From an uncultured Collinsella sp. (GTDB lineage Bacteria > Actinomycetota > Coriobacteriia > Coriobacteriales > Coriobacteriaceae): a DNA stretch of 5,938 nt. How positions within the stretch are numbered: position 1 is the first letter of the stretch; each line of letters starts with the position of its first letter. The DNA is taken from NCBI GenBank assembly GCA_900541185.1, contig UQIQ01000083.1, positions 1 to 5,938 on the forward strand, given 5' to 3'. Below the pieces are notes generated by a model, which saw nothing but the letters and a program-made list of their open reading frames with translations, was not told the origin of the DNA and ran no database searches. The position numbers and the translations under genes are program-made. Shown piece after piece: positions 1-5,716 of the stretch.

Positions 1-155
1 GTCTCGGTGGCGATCTTGGTGGGCATGAGGTTGAGGATGAGCACGCGCAGCGGGCGGATGTCCTGGTGCAGCGCGCGGTACTCGGTCATGACAAAGATGT
101 TCTCGCTCTCGAGCTGCGCGGCGGCAGGGAGGGCGTCGGGGATGCGAATGGGCAT
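1..155 (-). CDS. metA: Homoserine O-acyltransferase (MetA family), N-terminal fragment
   Basis: This is the 5' end of a gene that runs off the left edge; only the first 51 codons are present. The translation begins MPIRIPDALPAAAQLESENI and continues through an FVMTEYRA stretch to RPLRVLILNLMPTKIATE. That is the highly conserved start of MetA, which I recognise from the E. coli protein (MPIRVPDELPA..., RPLKVLILNLMP). MetA activates homoserine with succinyl-CoA or acetyl-CoA, the first committed step of methionine synthesis, in the cytoplasm. The residues that decide between the two donors, and the catalytic Cys, His and Glu, lie outside the window, so acyl specificity cannot be read here. The start is supported by AAGGAG (161-166, minus) five bases upstream. 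A possible -10 (TACCAT, 184-189) has no good -35, and I saw no SAM riboswitch in the leader. The gene is divergent from the dehydrogenase at 366. Confidence 0.93.
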   Translation of the reverse strand, partial: MPIRIPDALPAAAQLESENIFVMTEYRALHQDIRPLRVLILNLMPTKIATE

Positions 156-216
156 GGATGCTCCTTACGAGTCAGTTGCAGCTATGGTACAACGAGCGGC
201 CCCATCCGCGCGAGCA

Positions 217-231
217 CATCGCCCAGCGATG
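217..231. other. Small hairpin in the metA / dehydrogenase divergent region
   Basis: CATCGC (217-222) and GCGATG (226-231) form a perfect 6-bp stem around a 3-base loop. It lies between the two divergent starts, upstream of the metA leader. It could be an operator or a chance palindrome; there is no T-tract, so it is not a terminator. The rest of the 156-365 gap shows only the weak promoter elements listed separately. Confidence 0.25.
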
Positions 232-322
232 CCGTCAGCGGCCAAATCACTCCAAAAGTAGAGATTAAGGCATGTCCCAAAAATCTGCGACGCTTTAGCC
301 TAGCAAAGTGGTAGCAGGACGC

Positions 323-328
323 TACAAT
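323..328 (+). promoter_or_regulatory. Candidate -10 box of the dehydrogenase gene
   Basis: TACAAT matches the sigma-70 -10 consensus at five of six positions. It sits about 24 bases before the ribosome site at 352. No convincing -35 is found 16-18 bases upstream (the bases around 299-306 are CCTAGCAA), so this promoter is weak or needs an activator. The upstream ATG at 327 overlaps this box, which argues against that ATG being the translation start. Confidence 0.35.
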
Positions 329-351
329 GGTTCGACGCGAAAAACTCGGCC

Positions 352-358
352 GGAAGGA
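352..358 (+). promoter_or_regulatory. Ribosome binding site that fixes the dehydrogenase start
   Basis: GGAAGGA lies seven bases before the ATG at 366. The in-frame ATG at 327 has no purine-rich site at a useful distance, and its 13 extra residues (MVRREKLGRKDTY) precede the conserved N-terminal beta strand. Translation should therefore begin at 366. Confidence 0.8.
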
Positions 359-365
359 TACATAT

Positions 366-1343
366 ATGTACCAGACGCGTAAAATCGGTGTGGTCGGCCA
401 GGGCCACGTAGGAGCACATGTCGCCAACAGCCTGCTTATGCAGGGCATTGCCGATGAGCTGTACCTGTGCGATATCAACGAGGCCAAGGTGACGTCCGAG
501 GTCCAGGACCTGCGCGACTCCCTTTCGTTTGTCCCGTATAACACCAAGATCGTCAACTGCTACGACCACTACGAGGAGCTGGCCTGCTGCGACGTCATCG
601 TCAACGCCGCCGGTAAGGTCGCGCTGGCCGCTGGCAACCGCGACGGCGAGCTGTTCTTTACCACCGACGCCGCCCGCTCCTTTGCCAAGCGCATCGTCGA
701 CGCCGGCTTCGACGGCATCTTCGTGAGCATCTCCAACCCCTGCGACGTCGTGTGCACCGAGCTGTGGCACCTGACCGGCTACGATCCCAAGAAGATCATC
801 GGCTCGGGCTGCGGTCTGGATTCCGCCCGCCTGCGCACCGAGATCTCCAAGAAGGTCGGCGTGAGCCCCAAGTCCATCGACGCCTACATGATTGGCGAGC
901 ACGGCTTTAGCCAGCTGGCTGCCTTTAAGGCCGCGACCATCGCCGGCAAGAGCCTCAACGAGCTTCAGGCCGAGAACCCCGACAAGTACGCCTTTGACCA
1001 CATGGAGGTCGAGGAGCTCGCGCGCAAGGGCGGCTATGTGACCTACCAGGGCAAGCAGTGCACCGAGTACGCCGTCGCCAACTCCGCCGCGCGCGTCTGC
1101 GCCGCCGTGCTGCACAACGAGCACGCCGTGCTTTCCGCCTCCACGCTCATGACCGGCCAGTATGGCGAGGAGGGCATCTTTACCTCCCTGCCGTGCGTGA
1201 TCGGCGCCGGGGGCGTCGAGGAGGTCTACACGCTCGACCTGTCCGAGTACGAGCTCGAGGGCTTCCACAAGAGCTGCCAGCACATCCGCGACAACATCGC
1301 CCAGCTCGACTGGTGGGACGCCGAGGCCTACGACGCAAAGTAG
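366..1343 (+). CDS. NAD-dependent L-2-hydroxyacid dehydrogenase (lactate/malate superfamily, HicDH-like)
   Basis: The protein has 325 residues, close to the 310-330 usual for LDH/MDH enzymes. Visible elements are the Rossmann motif GQGHVG (11-16), Asp36 after the second strand (NADH over NADPH), SNP (123-125), the proton-relay pair Asp152/Arg155 in LDSAR, and catalytic His179 in GEHG (177-180). The reaction would be reversible reduction of a 2-oxo acid to the L-2-hydroxy acid with NADH in the cytoplasm. The mobile substrate loop (about 82-95, GKVALAAGNRDGEL) lacks the Gln-rich loop of true lactate dehydrogenases and the Arg-containing loop of malate dehydrogenases. Together with EELARKGGYV (216-225) it resembles L-2-hydroxyisocaproate dehydrogenase, so branched-chain or bulky 2-oxo acids are likely substrates; Arg92 may be the mobile arginine. 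Single-gene unit with its own terminator. Catalytic competence is clear; the exact substrate is inference. Confidence 0.9.
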   Translation: MYQTRKIGVVGQGHVGAHVANSLLMQGIADELYLCDINEAKVTSEVQDLRDSLSFVPYNTKIVNCYDHYEELACCDVIVNAAGKVALAAGNRDGELFFTTDAARSFAKRIVDAGFDGIFVSISNPCDVVCTELWHLTGYDPKKIIGSGCGLDSARLRTEISKKVGVSPKSIDAYMIGEHGFSQLAAFKAATIAGKSLNELQAENPDKYAFDHMEVEELARKGGYVTYQGKQCTEYAVANSAARVCAAVLHNEHAVLSASTLMTGQYGEEGIFTSLPCVIGAGGVEEVYTLDLSEYELEGFHKSCQHIRDNIAQLDWWDAEAYDAK

Positions 1344-1360
1344 GCCGCTGGCTGCCGCAA

Positions 1361-1451
1361 CCTTGCGAATCTAAACGCGATGCCAAGCGGGCCGCGCCGA
1401 AAATCCCCGGCGCGGCCCGCTTTTTTGACTCACGCAGTGCCCTTGCGAATC
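1361..1451. repeat. Pair of 11-bp direct repeats flanking the dehydrogenase terminator
   Basis: CCTTGCGAATC occurs at 1361-1371 and again at 1441-1451, exactly 80 bases apart. The terminator at 1385-1426 lies between the copies, and the second copy abuts the left arm of the giant palindrome. It may be a footprint of duplication or insertion, or chance. Confidence 0.5.
1385..1426 (+). terminator. Strong intrinsic terminator of the dehydrogenase gene
   Basis: A perfect 13-bp GC-rich stem (1387-1399 with 1408-1420) encloses an 8-base loop (AAAATCCC). Two further A-T pairs lie at its base and it is followed directly by six T residues (1421-1426). It begins about 40 bases after the dehydrogenase stop codon. 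This is a textbook Rho-independent terminator for plus-strand transcription; the upstream A run is only two bases, so it should be one-directional. Confidence 0.93.
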
Positions 1452-1639
1452 GAAGGTGAATACTTTTCCGCGAAGTGAACGAGTAAAAACGAGCCCCCGA
1501 AGCATCGACACTTTTCGGACGCCGTTTCCTGCGGTTTCGTCGAGTTTTCCCTGCAGTTTTGGCGTCAAAAAGTGTGGATGCTTCGGGGGTCCAAAATAGG
1601 TCGTTCACTTCGCGGAAAAGTATTCACCTTCGTTTTCGC
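1445..1639. repeat. Giant imperfect palindrome with perfect 32-bp inverted repeat
   Basis: Positions 1451-1482 and 1601-1632 are perfect reverse complements (32 bp). On the same axis of symmetry, 1494-1515 pairs with 1568-1589 (22 bp with a single G-G mismatch), separated from the outer stem by an 11x11 internal loop. GACGCC (1518-1523) pairs with GGCGTC (1561-1566) after a one-base shift. Outside, GCGAA (1445-1449) pairs with TTCGC (1635-1639). About 64 base pairs in total enclose a loop of some 37 bases (1524-1560), which itself carries a degenerate direct repeat (TTTCCTGCGGTTT, TTTCCCTGCAGTTT). It sits in the convergent gap between two terminators and has no T-tract, so it is not needed for termination. 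It looks like a MITE- or REP-like repetitive element, or the template of a long hairpin RNA. No target-site duplication is evident. Confidence 0.88.
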
Positions 1640-1666
1640 GCAGACACGAATCCGGCCGCCACAACG

Positions 1667-1699
1667 CAAAACGGGGCCCGCGCACAGCGCAGACCCCGT
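1667..1699 (-). terminator. Intrinsic terminator of the deglycase gene
   Basis: On the minus strand 1699-1687 pairs with 1683-1671: a 13-bp stem with two G-U pairs and a 3-base loop (TGT), starting ACGGGG and ending CCCCGT. A short T run (four including the last stem base) follows, then GCG. It begins 24 bases after the stop codon at 1723. The stem is strong and the T-tract poor, so termination may be partial. Confidence 0.75.
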
Positions 1700-1722
1700 C
1701 GTGAGAGGTTATTCCCGGTATA

Positions 1723-2691
1723 TTAGTACTGCTCGATGCCCATGTAGCGACGAACCTCGGGGCTGTGGTCGAAGACCTTGCCGCGGGCGGCGCGCAGCTC
1801 GCAGCTCATGTTGTAGAAGAAGATCGGCTCTAGGTACGAACGCACGCTGGCGGGCACGTCGCCCACGCCGTACTCAAGCGCGTCGAGCACCATAATCGTA
1901 TCGGTGTGCGTGTTGAGGAACGCAAGGGCGCGCTCCTCCATGGGGCGGCACTCGCCCGCGCCAAGCTGCACAAAGTAGAACACGCCGGGCTCGGTGGCCT
2001 CGAAGGGGCCGTGGAAATACTCGCCGGAGTGGATATAGCAGCAGTGCTGCCACTGCATCTCCATGAGCGAGCAGATGGCCATGGCGTAGGTCTGGCTAAA
2101 GTTGGGGCCGGAGCCCAGGATATAGAAGAACTTGTGCTGCTGGCAGAGCTCGGCAAAGCGGGCGCCCAGCTCGGCGTTGACCTTCTCGCGGGCAGCGGGC
2201 AGCAGCGCATCCATCTGCTTGAGGCCCTCGTACATGTCGGCGAGTGCCTCGTAGCCTTCCTGCTGGTCGAGCAGCTCGGCGGCGATCAGAGCGCCGATAC
2301 CCTGAGGCACCTCGGCCTGCGGCACGCCCTCGCCCCAGGGGTAGACCCAGGTGGTCCACTTGCCGTTGTCGATCTTGGAGCCCTCGCAGTCGGTCATGGC
2401 GACGACCTCGGCACCGGCGGCCAGCGCCATCTCGCAGCCGTCGACGACCTCCTGCGTGTTGCCGCTGTGGCTGCAGGCGATGACGAGCGACTTCTCGCCA
2501 AGACTCTTGGGAGCCATCAGGCAAAACTCGCGTGCCGTGTAGACCGTCGAGGTAAACGTGGTGGCCTCGCGCTTGAGCAGCTCGTTGGCCGGCATCAGGT
2601 CGATCATCGAACCGCCACAGGCGATCCAAAAGACGTTCTCAATCTTGCCCTTGCGCTCGATGATTTCCTGAACCAGATCATGTGCGTTCAT
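1723..2691 (-). CDS. frlB: SIS-domain sugar-phosphate deglycase, FrlB-like (fructosamine-6-phosphate deglycase)
   Basis: The protein has 322 residues and two SIS folds. The first carries ACGGS (24-28) and the phosphate-binding SHSGNTQE (74-81). The second carries GSGPN (193-197) and SGEYFHGP (222-229), where Glu224 and His227 lie in the family's active-site region. The C-terminal end HSPEVRRYMGIEQY matches the FrlB ending HNPDERRYYGGLVEY that I recall from E. coli, and ATEPGV (232-237) matches its IVEPGV. Such enzymes hydrolyse 6-phosphorylated Amadori products (fructoselysine or related sugar-amino acids) to glucose 6-phosphate plus the amino acid, in the cytoplasm. The start has a strong site AAGGAGG (2701-2707), nine bases upstream. 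The gene follows a GntR repressor gene and its operators, and ends in its own terminator. No FrlD kinase or transporter is in the window; the amine partner (lysine, asparagine, glucoselysine) cannot be told. A different ketosamine or amino-sugar isomerase is the alternative. Confidence 0.85.
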   Translation of the reverse strand: MNAHDLVQEIIERKGKIENVFWIACGGSMIDLMPANELLKREATTFTSTVYTAREFCLMAPKSLGEKSLVIACSHSGNTQEVVDGCEMALAAGAEVVAMTDCEGSKIDNGKWTTWVYPWGEGVPQAEVPQGIGALIAAELLDQQEGYEALADMYEGLKQMDALLPAAREKVNAELGARFAELCQQHKFFYILGSGPNFSQTYAMAICSLMEMQWQHCCYIHSGEYFHGPFEATEPGVFYFVQLGAGECRPMEERALAFLNTHTDTIMVLDALEYGVGDVPASVRSYLEPIFFYNMSCELRAARGKVFDHSPEVRRYMGIEQY

Positions 2692-2747
2692 CCTGATGTT
2701 CCTCCTTGTGGGGCGGCTTTGAGCGACGGCAGCTCGTACCTGCTGTC

Positions 2748-2764
2748 GTTCTATGTTGTCCTAT
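2748..2764. promoter_or_regulatory. Candidate GntR operator O1, at the promoter
   Basis: Seventeen bases, GTTCTATGTTGTCCTAT, match the site at 2810-2826 with one difference. Read on the minus strand it contains ATAGGACAAC followed by ATAGAACGAC, a direct repeat with 10-bp period, so both half-sites face the same side of the helix. It starts at the last base of the -10 box and covers the expected transcription start, a placement expected for repression. Confidence 0.6.
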
Positions 2765-2792
2765 TTATAACACGCACGGCGACGCCCGTGAA
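2764..2792 (-). promoter_or_regulatory. Promoter of the deglycase gene
   Basis: On the minus strand, TTCACG (-35, 2787-2792, four of six) is separated by 17 bases from TATAAA (-10, 2764-2769, five of six). Transcription should start near 2757, giving a leader of about 65 bases. The spacer contains an imperfect palindrome (CACGG 2775-2779, CCGTG 2786-2790). The -10 box is in immediate contact with operator O1. Confidence 0.6.
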
Positions 2793-2809
2793 GTCATCTC
2801 GGCAAATTT

Positions 2810-2826
2810 GTTCTATGTTGTTCTAT
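2810..2826. promoter_or_regulatory. Candidate GntR operator O2, upstream
   Basis: GTTCTATGTTGTTCTAT lies 62 bp from the matching site O1, about six helical turns. On the minus strand it reads ATAGAACAAC then ATAGAACAAA, nearly identical 10-base units. It lies just upstream of the -35 and ten bases beyond the end of the regulator gene. Two identical-phase sites suggest DNA looping or cooperative binding by the neighbouring regulator; direct binding is inference. Confidence 0.6.
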
Positions 2827-2835
2827 CTGTGTATG

Positions 2836-3591
2836 TTAGATGTCGAAGACGTAGCGCGAGCCCACAATCTTTTGGCGGCCGAGCAGCAAGGGGCGCTCGT
2901 CCTCATCGGTAAAGTACGCCTCCATATAGAAGAGCGGCTCACCGACCGGCACCTCCAGCAGCGGGGCCGCTTGAGCATCGGCAAGCGCAATCTCCACGGT
3001 GCAGGGGTCGGACTTGAGCGGCGCGCGACCCGAATGCTCGGCAACGAGCGCAAAGATTGAGTTATCGGTGAGGTCCTCGTCGGCCAGCGTCTGCAGGTAG
3101 GGATGGTCGGCGAGCACAAAGGCGTTGTTCTCGAGCATAACGGGGATGCCGTCGGCCGTGCGCACGCGCTCGACCACGATAAGCTCGCAGCCAGGCTCCA
3201 CGCCAAAGAACGCCGCATCCTCGTGCGTCGCCGCGACCACCGTGCGCGACACCAGACGCGCACCCGGCACCATGTCGTTGGCAGCACAACCCTCAGTAAA
3301 GCTCTGGACGTCACCCTTCTGGCGAATCTTGCGCTTGAGCTTGGGCGCGCACACAAAGGTGCCCCTCCCCTGCTGGCGGTTGAGATACCCCGCGCGCGAC
3401 AGCTCCTCGATGGCACGGCGCACGGTGATGCGCCCCACGCCGTAGGACTTCGCGAGCTCCATCTCGGAAGGAATGCGCGAGCCGGCCACGTACACGCCGC
3501 GCGCAATCTCGCCCTTTAGGTCGTCCATGACCTGCTGGTACAGCGGCACGGCGGACACGTCAGTACGGTCGGTCTTGCTATCGAAAGCCAT
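2836..3591 (-). CDS. GntR-family transcriptional regulator, HutC subfamily (UTRA ligand domain)
   Basis: The 251-residue length is typical of HutC-type repressors. The N-terminal winged helix-turn-helix starts at PLYQQV (16-21), includes the family signature IPSEMELAKSYGVGRITVRR (40-59), and ends with the wing GRGTFV (75-80). Residues about 95-248 form a UTRA effector domain, recognised by ERVRTADGIPVMLENNAF (141-158) and a C-terminal MEAYFTDEDERPL strand pair. These proteins usually repress a neighbouring sugar or amino-sugar gene and release DNA when a phosphorylated sugar binds. The gene directly downstream on the same strand is the FrlB-like deglycase, 144 bases away with two repeated candidate operators between, so a phosphorylated ketosamine is a likely ligand (inference). 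The start is two bases after the recQ stop; GGAG (3599-3602) inside the end of recQ is seven bases upstream. It is probably transcribed from the recQ promoter, unless an unseen promoter lies inside recQ. Confidence 0.92.
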   Translation of the reverse strand: MAFDSKTDRTDVSAVPLYQQVMDDLKGEIARGVYVAGSRIPSEMELAKSYGVGRITVRRAIEELSRAGYLNRQQGRGTFVCAPKLKRKIRQKGDVQSFTEGCAANDMVPGARLVSRTVVAATHEDAAFFGVEPGCELIVVERVRTADGIPVMLENNAFVLADHPYLQTLADEDLTDNSIFALVAEHSGRAPLKSDPCTVEIALADAQAAPLLEVPVGEPLFYMEAYFTDEDERPLLLGRQKIVGSRYVFDI

Positions 3592-3593
3592 CG

Positions 3594-5570
3594 TTACGCT
3601 CCATCCCGCGCATGCTCGGACTCAAACTCTTCAATCGCCGCCATAAACTGCTCGCCAAAGGCGTCGGCCTTTTTCTCGCCAATGCCGTTGACCTGAATCA
3701 GCTCGTCGCGCGTCTGAGGGCGCAGGCGGCACAGGCCGCGCAGGGCCTTGTCGGAGAAGACCATGTACGGCGCCATCTCCAGCTCGGTCGAGATATCCTT
3801 GCGCAGGGCGCGCAGGCGCTCGAACAGCTCGGCATCGTCGCCCACGCGTGGGCGCTGATCCAGCTCGGCCTCCTCGCGCAGCAGATCCACCGCACGGCGG
3901 GCGCGGGCTGAGACCTTGCGCTTGGACGCGCGACGCTTAACGGTAAAGGCAAACGCCTCATCCTCGACCTCGCCGGCACGCGGGCCCAGCCCCACGACCG
4001 GGTATTGCCCCTGCGAGGTGGCCAAATAACCGCGGCCGCACAGCTGGCCGATGATGTCCTTGATGCGCCCGACCGATTCGCTCGACAGCTCACCGTAGCC
4101 GCGGTCCTCGTCCAAATGCATCTGGCGAATGCGCTCGGTGTTGCCGCCGTGGAGCACATCGGCGATGAGCGACTTGCCAAAGCGCATGGGGCGCGTGGCC
4201 ACATAGCGCACAGCGGCGCGGGCCATATCGGTGACGTCCTCGACCTCGAACTGCGTGAGACAGTTGCTGCAGTTGCCGCAGCCCTCGGCGTCGTCTGCCG
4301 TGCCTCCCGCGGCGGCTGTCGCATGCTCGGCCGCGGCTTCGTCGCCAAAGTAGCGCAGCATGTATTCGCGCAGGCAGCCGGTGGTATTGCAGTAGCCCTC
4401 CATCTGGCTGAGCAGACGATAACGGTTCTGGAGCGCCCACGCGCGCTGCTCGTCATCGAGCGCCTCGTCGGCAGCATCGCCGCGATCGATCAGAAAGCGG
4501 CGCATGCGAAAATCGTTACCGTTCCACAGCAGATGGCAGCTGGCCGGATCGCCATCGCGGCCAGCGCGGCCCGCCTCCTGGTAGTAGGCCTCGATGCTCT
4601 CGGGCACGTTGTTGTGGATCACGTAGCGCACGTTGGGCTTGTCGATGCCCATGCCAAAGGCGTTGGTGGCAACCATCACCTGGATGTCGTCGTCGATAAA
4701 AGCGCGCTGGCTTTGCCGGCGGACGTCGTTGCCCATGCCGGCATGGTAGCGGCCCACGCGAATGCCGCTGGGGCCCAGTGCCTCGGCAAGCTCCGCGGCC
4801 AGCGCGTCGACCGTCTTGCGGGTCGAGCAATACACGATGCCGCTCTCGCTCGAATGCGCGATCACGTAGTCGCGCACCCAGGCGGTCTTGGCCTTGTCGC
4901 CCATCTCCTCGCAACCAAAGTAGAGGTTCTTGCGATCGAAGCCCGTCACTACCGTCGCGGGATTTTGCAGGCCGAGCATCTGCTGAATGTCCGCGCGCAC
5001 GCGCTCGGTCGCCGTGGCGGTAAACGCCGCCACGATGGGGCGCTGCGGCAGGGAATCGATGAACTCGCGAATCTGCAGGTAAGCGGGGCGAAAATCCTGG
5101 CCCCACTGGCTCACGCAGTGGGCCTCGTCAATGGCCACGAGCGGAACGCCAATGCCACCGTCCGCCGCGGCTTCCTGCGCAAAGGCCAGAAAGCGCGGCT
5201 CGAGCAGGCGCTCGGGCGCCACATACATAAGCTGGTAGCGCCCCTCGCGCGCCCGCTTGAGAACGGTATTTTGCTGGGCCGGAGTAAGACTGGAGTTGAG
5301 ATAGCTGGGGCGCGCACCCGCCGCGAGCAGCGCGCGGGTCTGGTCCTCCATAAGCGACAGCAACGGACTCACCACAAAGGTGATGCCGGGCAGCATGAGC
5401 GCGGGCACCTGGTAGCAGATAGACTTGCCGGCGCCTGTGGGCATAACGCCGAGCGCATCGCGGCCAGCAAGAATCGCATCCACCATGCGGTCCTGCCCCG
5501 GGCGAAACGAGGTGTAGCCAAAATAGGCGCCGAGCGTGTCGAGCGCCATCTGCTGCATGCTATCGGTCAT
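3594..5570 (-). CDS. recQ: ATP-dependent DNA helicase RecQ
   Basis: The 658-residue protein shows full RecQ architecture. Helicase core: FRPGQ (22-26, motif 0), TGAGKS (45-50, Walker A), DEAH (148-151), the aromatic-rich loop SQWGQDFRPAY (154-164), TATAT (184-188), ATNAFGMGIDKPNVR (301-315, motif V) and QEAGRAGRDG (331-340, motif VI). The RecQ-C-terminal zinc site is Cys399, Cys431, Cys434 and Cys437, followed by a winged helix (about 440-530). An HRDC domain occupies about 575-655. RecQ unwinds DNA 3'-5' in recombinational repair and at stalled forks. E. coli RecQ has His where this loop has Gln157. An Ala/Gly-rich insert (411-430) lengthens the spacing between the first two zinc cysteines to 31 residues, against 16 that I recall for E. 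coli. The start at 5570 has AGGA at a short four-base distance; ATGs at codons 5 and 8 have no better site. The gene continues almost without a gap into the GntR gene. Confidence 0.97.
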   Translation of the reverse strand: MTDSMQQMALDTLGAYFGYTSFRPGQDRMVDAILAGRDALGVMPTGAGKSICYQVPALMLPGITFVVSPLLSLMEDQTRALLAAGARPSYLNSSLTPAQQNTVLKRAREGRYQLMYVAPERLLEPRFLAFAQEAAADGGIGVPLVAIDEAHCVSQWGQDFRPAYLQIREFIDSLPQRPIVAAFTATATERVRADIQQMLGLQNPATVVTGFDRKNLYFGCEEMGDKAKTAWVRDYVIAHSSESGIVYCSTRKTVDALAAELAEALGPSGIRVGRYHAGMGNDVRRQSQRAFIDDDIQVMVATNAFGMGIDKPNVRYVIHNNVPESIEAYYQEAGRAGRDGDPASCHLLWNGNDFRMRRFLIDRGDAADEALDDEQRAWALQNRYRLLSQMEGYCNTTGCLREYMLRYFGDEAAAEHATAAAGGTADDAEGCGNCSNCLTQFEVEDVTDMARAAVRYVATRPMRFGKSLIADVLHGGNTERIRQMHLDEDRGYGELSSESVGRIKDIIGQLCGRGYLATSQGQYPVVGLGPRAGEVEDEAFAFTVKRRASKRKVSARARRAVDLLREEAELDQRPRVGDDAELFERLRALRKDISTELEMAPYMVFSDKALRGLCRLRPQTRDELIQVNGIGEKKADAFGEQFMAAIEEFESEHARDGA

Positions 5571-5601
5571 GGTTTCCTAACGTCTAAGTCATCTGCCGCC
5601 G

Positions 5602-5631
5602 ATTATACGCCGCCACGCGGACCGGCGTCGC
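5602..5631 (-). promoter_or_regulatory. Promoter of recQ (and probably of the regulator gene)
   Basis: A perfect TATAAT (5602-5607, minus strand) lies 32 bases upstream of the recQ ATG. With an 18-base spacer the -35 would be GCGACG (5626-5631), which matches only three of six positions. The leader would be about 25 bases. The -10 is convincing and the -35 weak. No LexA-like box was noticed next to it. Confidence 0.55.
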
Positions 5632-5660
5632 CCGGCTGTCAGCCACGCTCATTCTGCGGG

Positions 5661-5716
5661 TAGTCATTGGGGACGTTCTTGAATGACTAGCCATTTAAGA
5701 ACGTCCCCAACGACTA
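5661..5716. repeat. Long hairpin carrying the GGGGACGTTCTT motif
   Basis: Positions 5661-5685 pair with 5692-5716: 25 positions with one A-C mismatch (5666/5711), one G-T pair and a 6-base loop (ACTAGC). The arms carry TTGGGGACGTTCTT and its complement. There is no T-tract on either strand, so it is unlikely to be a simple terminator. Its sequence and the degenerate copies next to it suggest a REP-like repetitive family or a transposon end. Confidence 0.85.

Noticed and set aside
156..216. SAM riboswitch or other metA leader control
   Set aside because: The leader is short and shows neither the conserved SAM-riboswitch core nor a terminator-type hairpin before the ribosome site.
327..365. 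Upstream ATG at 327 as the start of the dehydrogenase
   Set aside because: It lies within the candidate -10 box, lacks a ribosome site and adds 13 non-conserved residues, while the ATG at 366 has GGAAGGA seven bases upstream and opens directly on the Rossmann strand.
300..1283. Long minus-strand open frame opposite the dehydrogenase
   Set aside because: It is an antisense shadow produced by high-GC codon bias; its Gly/Val/Leu/Asp-rich sequence matches no family, while the plus-strand protein has all catalytic motifs.
1445..1639. CRISPR array or tRNA-like structure in the palindrome
   Set aside because: There are only two arms in inverted orientation, no regularly spaced direct repeats and no cloverleaf.
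1906..3060. Plus-strand open frame of 384 codons across the deglycase and regulator
   Set aside because: It runs antisense across two genes and their regulatory gap, with no ribosome site and no recognisable domain.
5080..5110. Gln in place of His in the RecQ aromatic-rich loop as a defect
   Set aside because: The other loop residues (Trp155, Phe160, Arg161) are intact and, from memory, Gln occurs here in RecQ of other Gram-positive lineages, so it is probably natural variation.
4005..5663. Long plus-strand open frame opposite recQ (552 codons)
   Set aside because: Antisense to a complete RecQ with every helicase motif; the translation is Ala/His/Arg-rich low-complexity with no domain.
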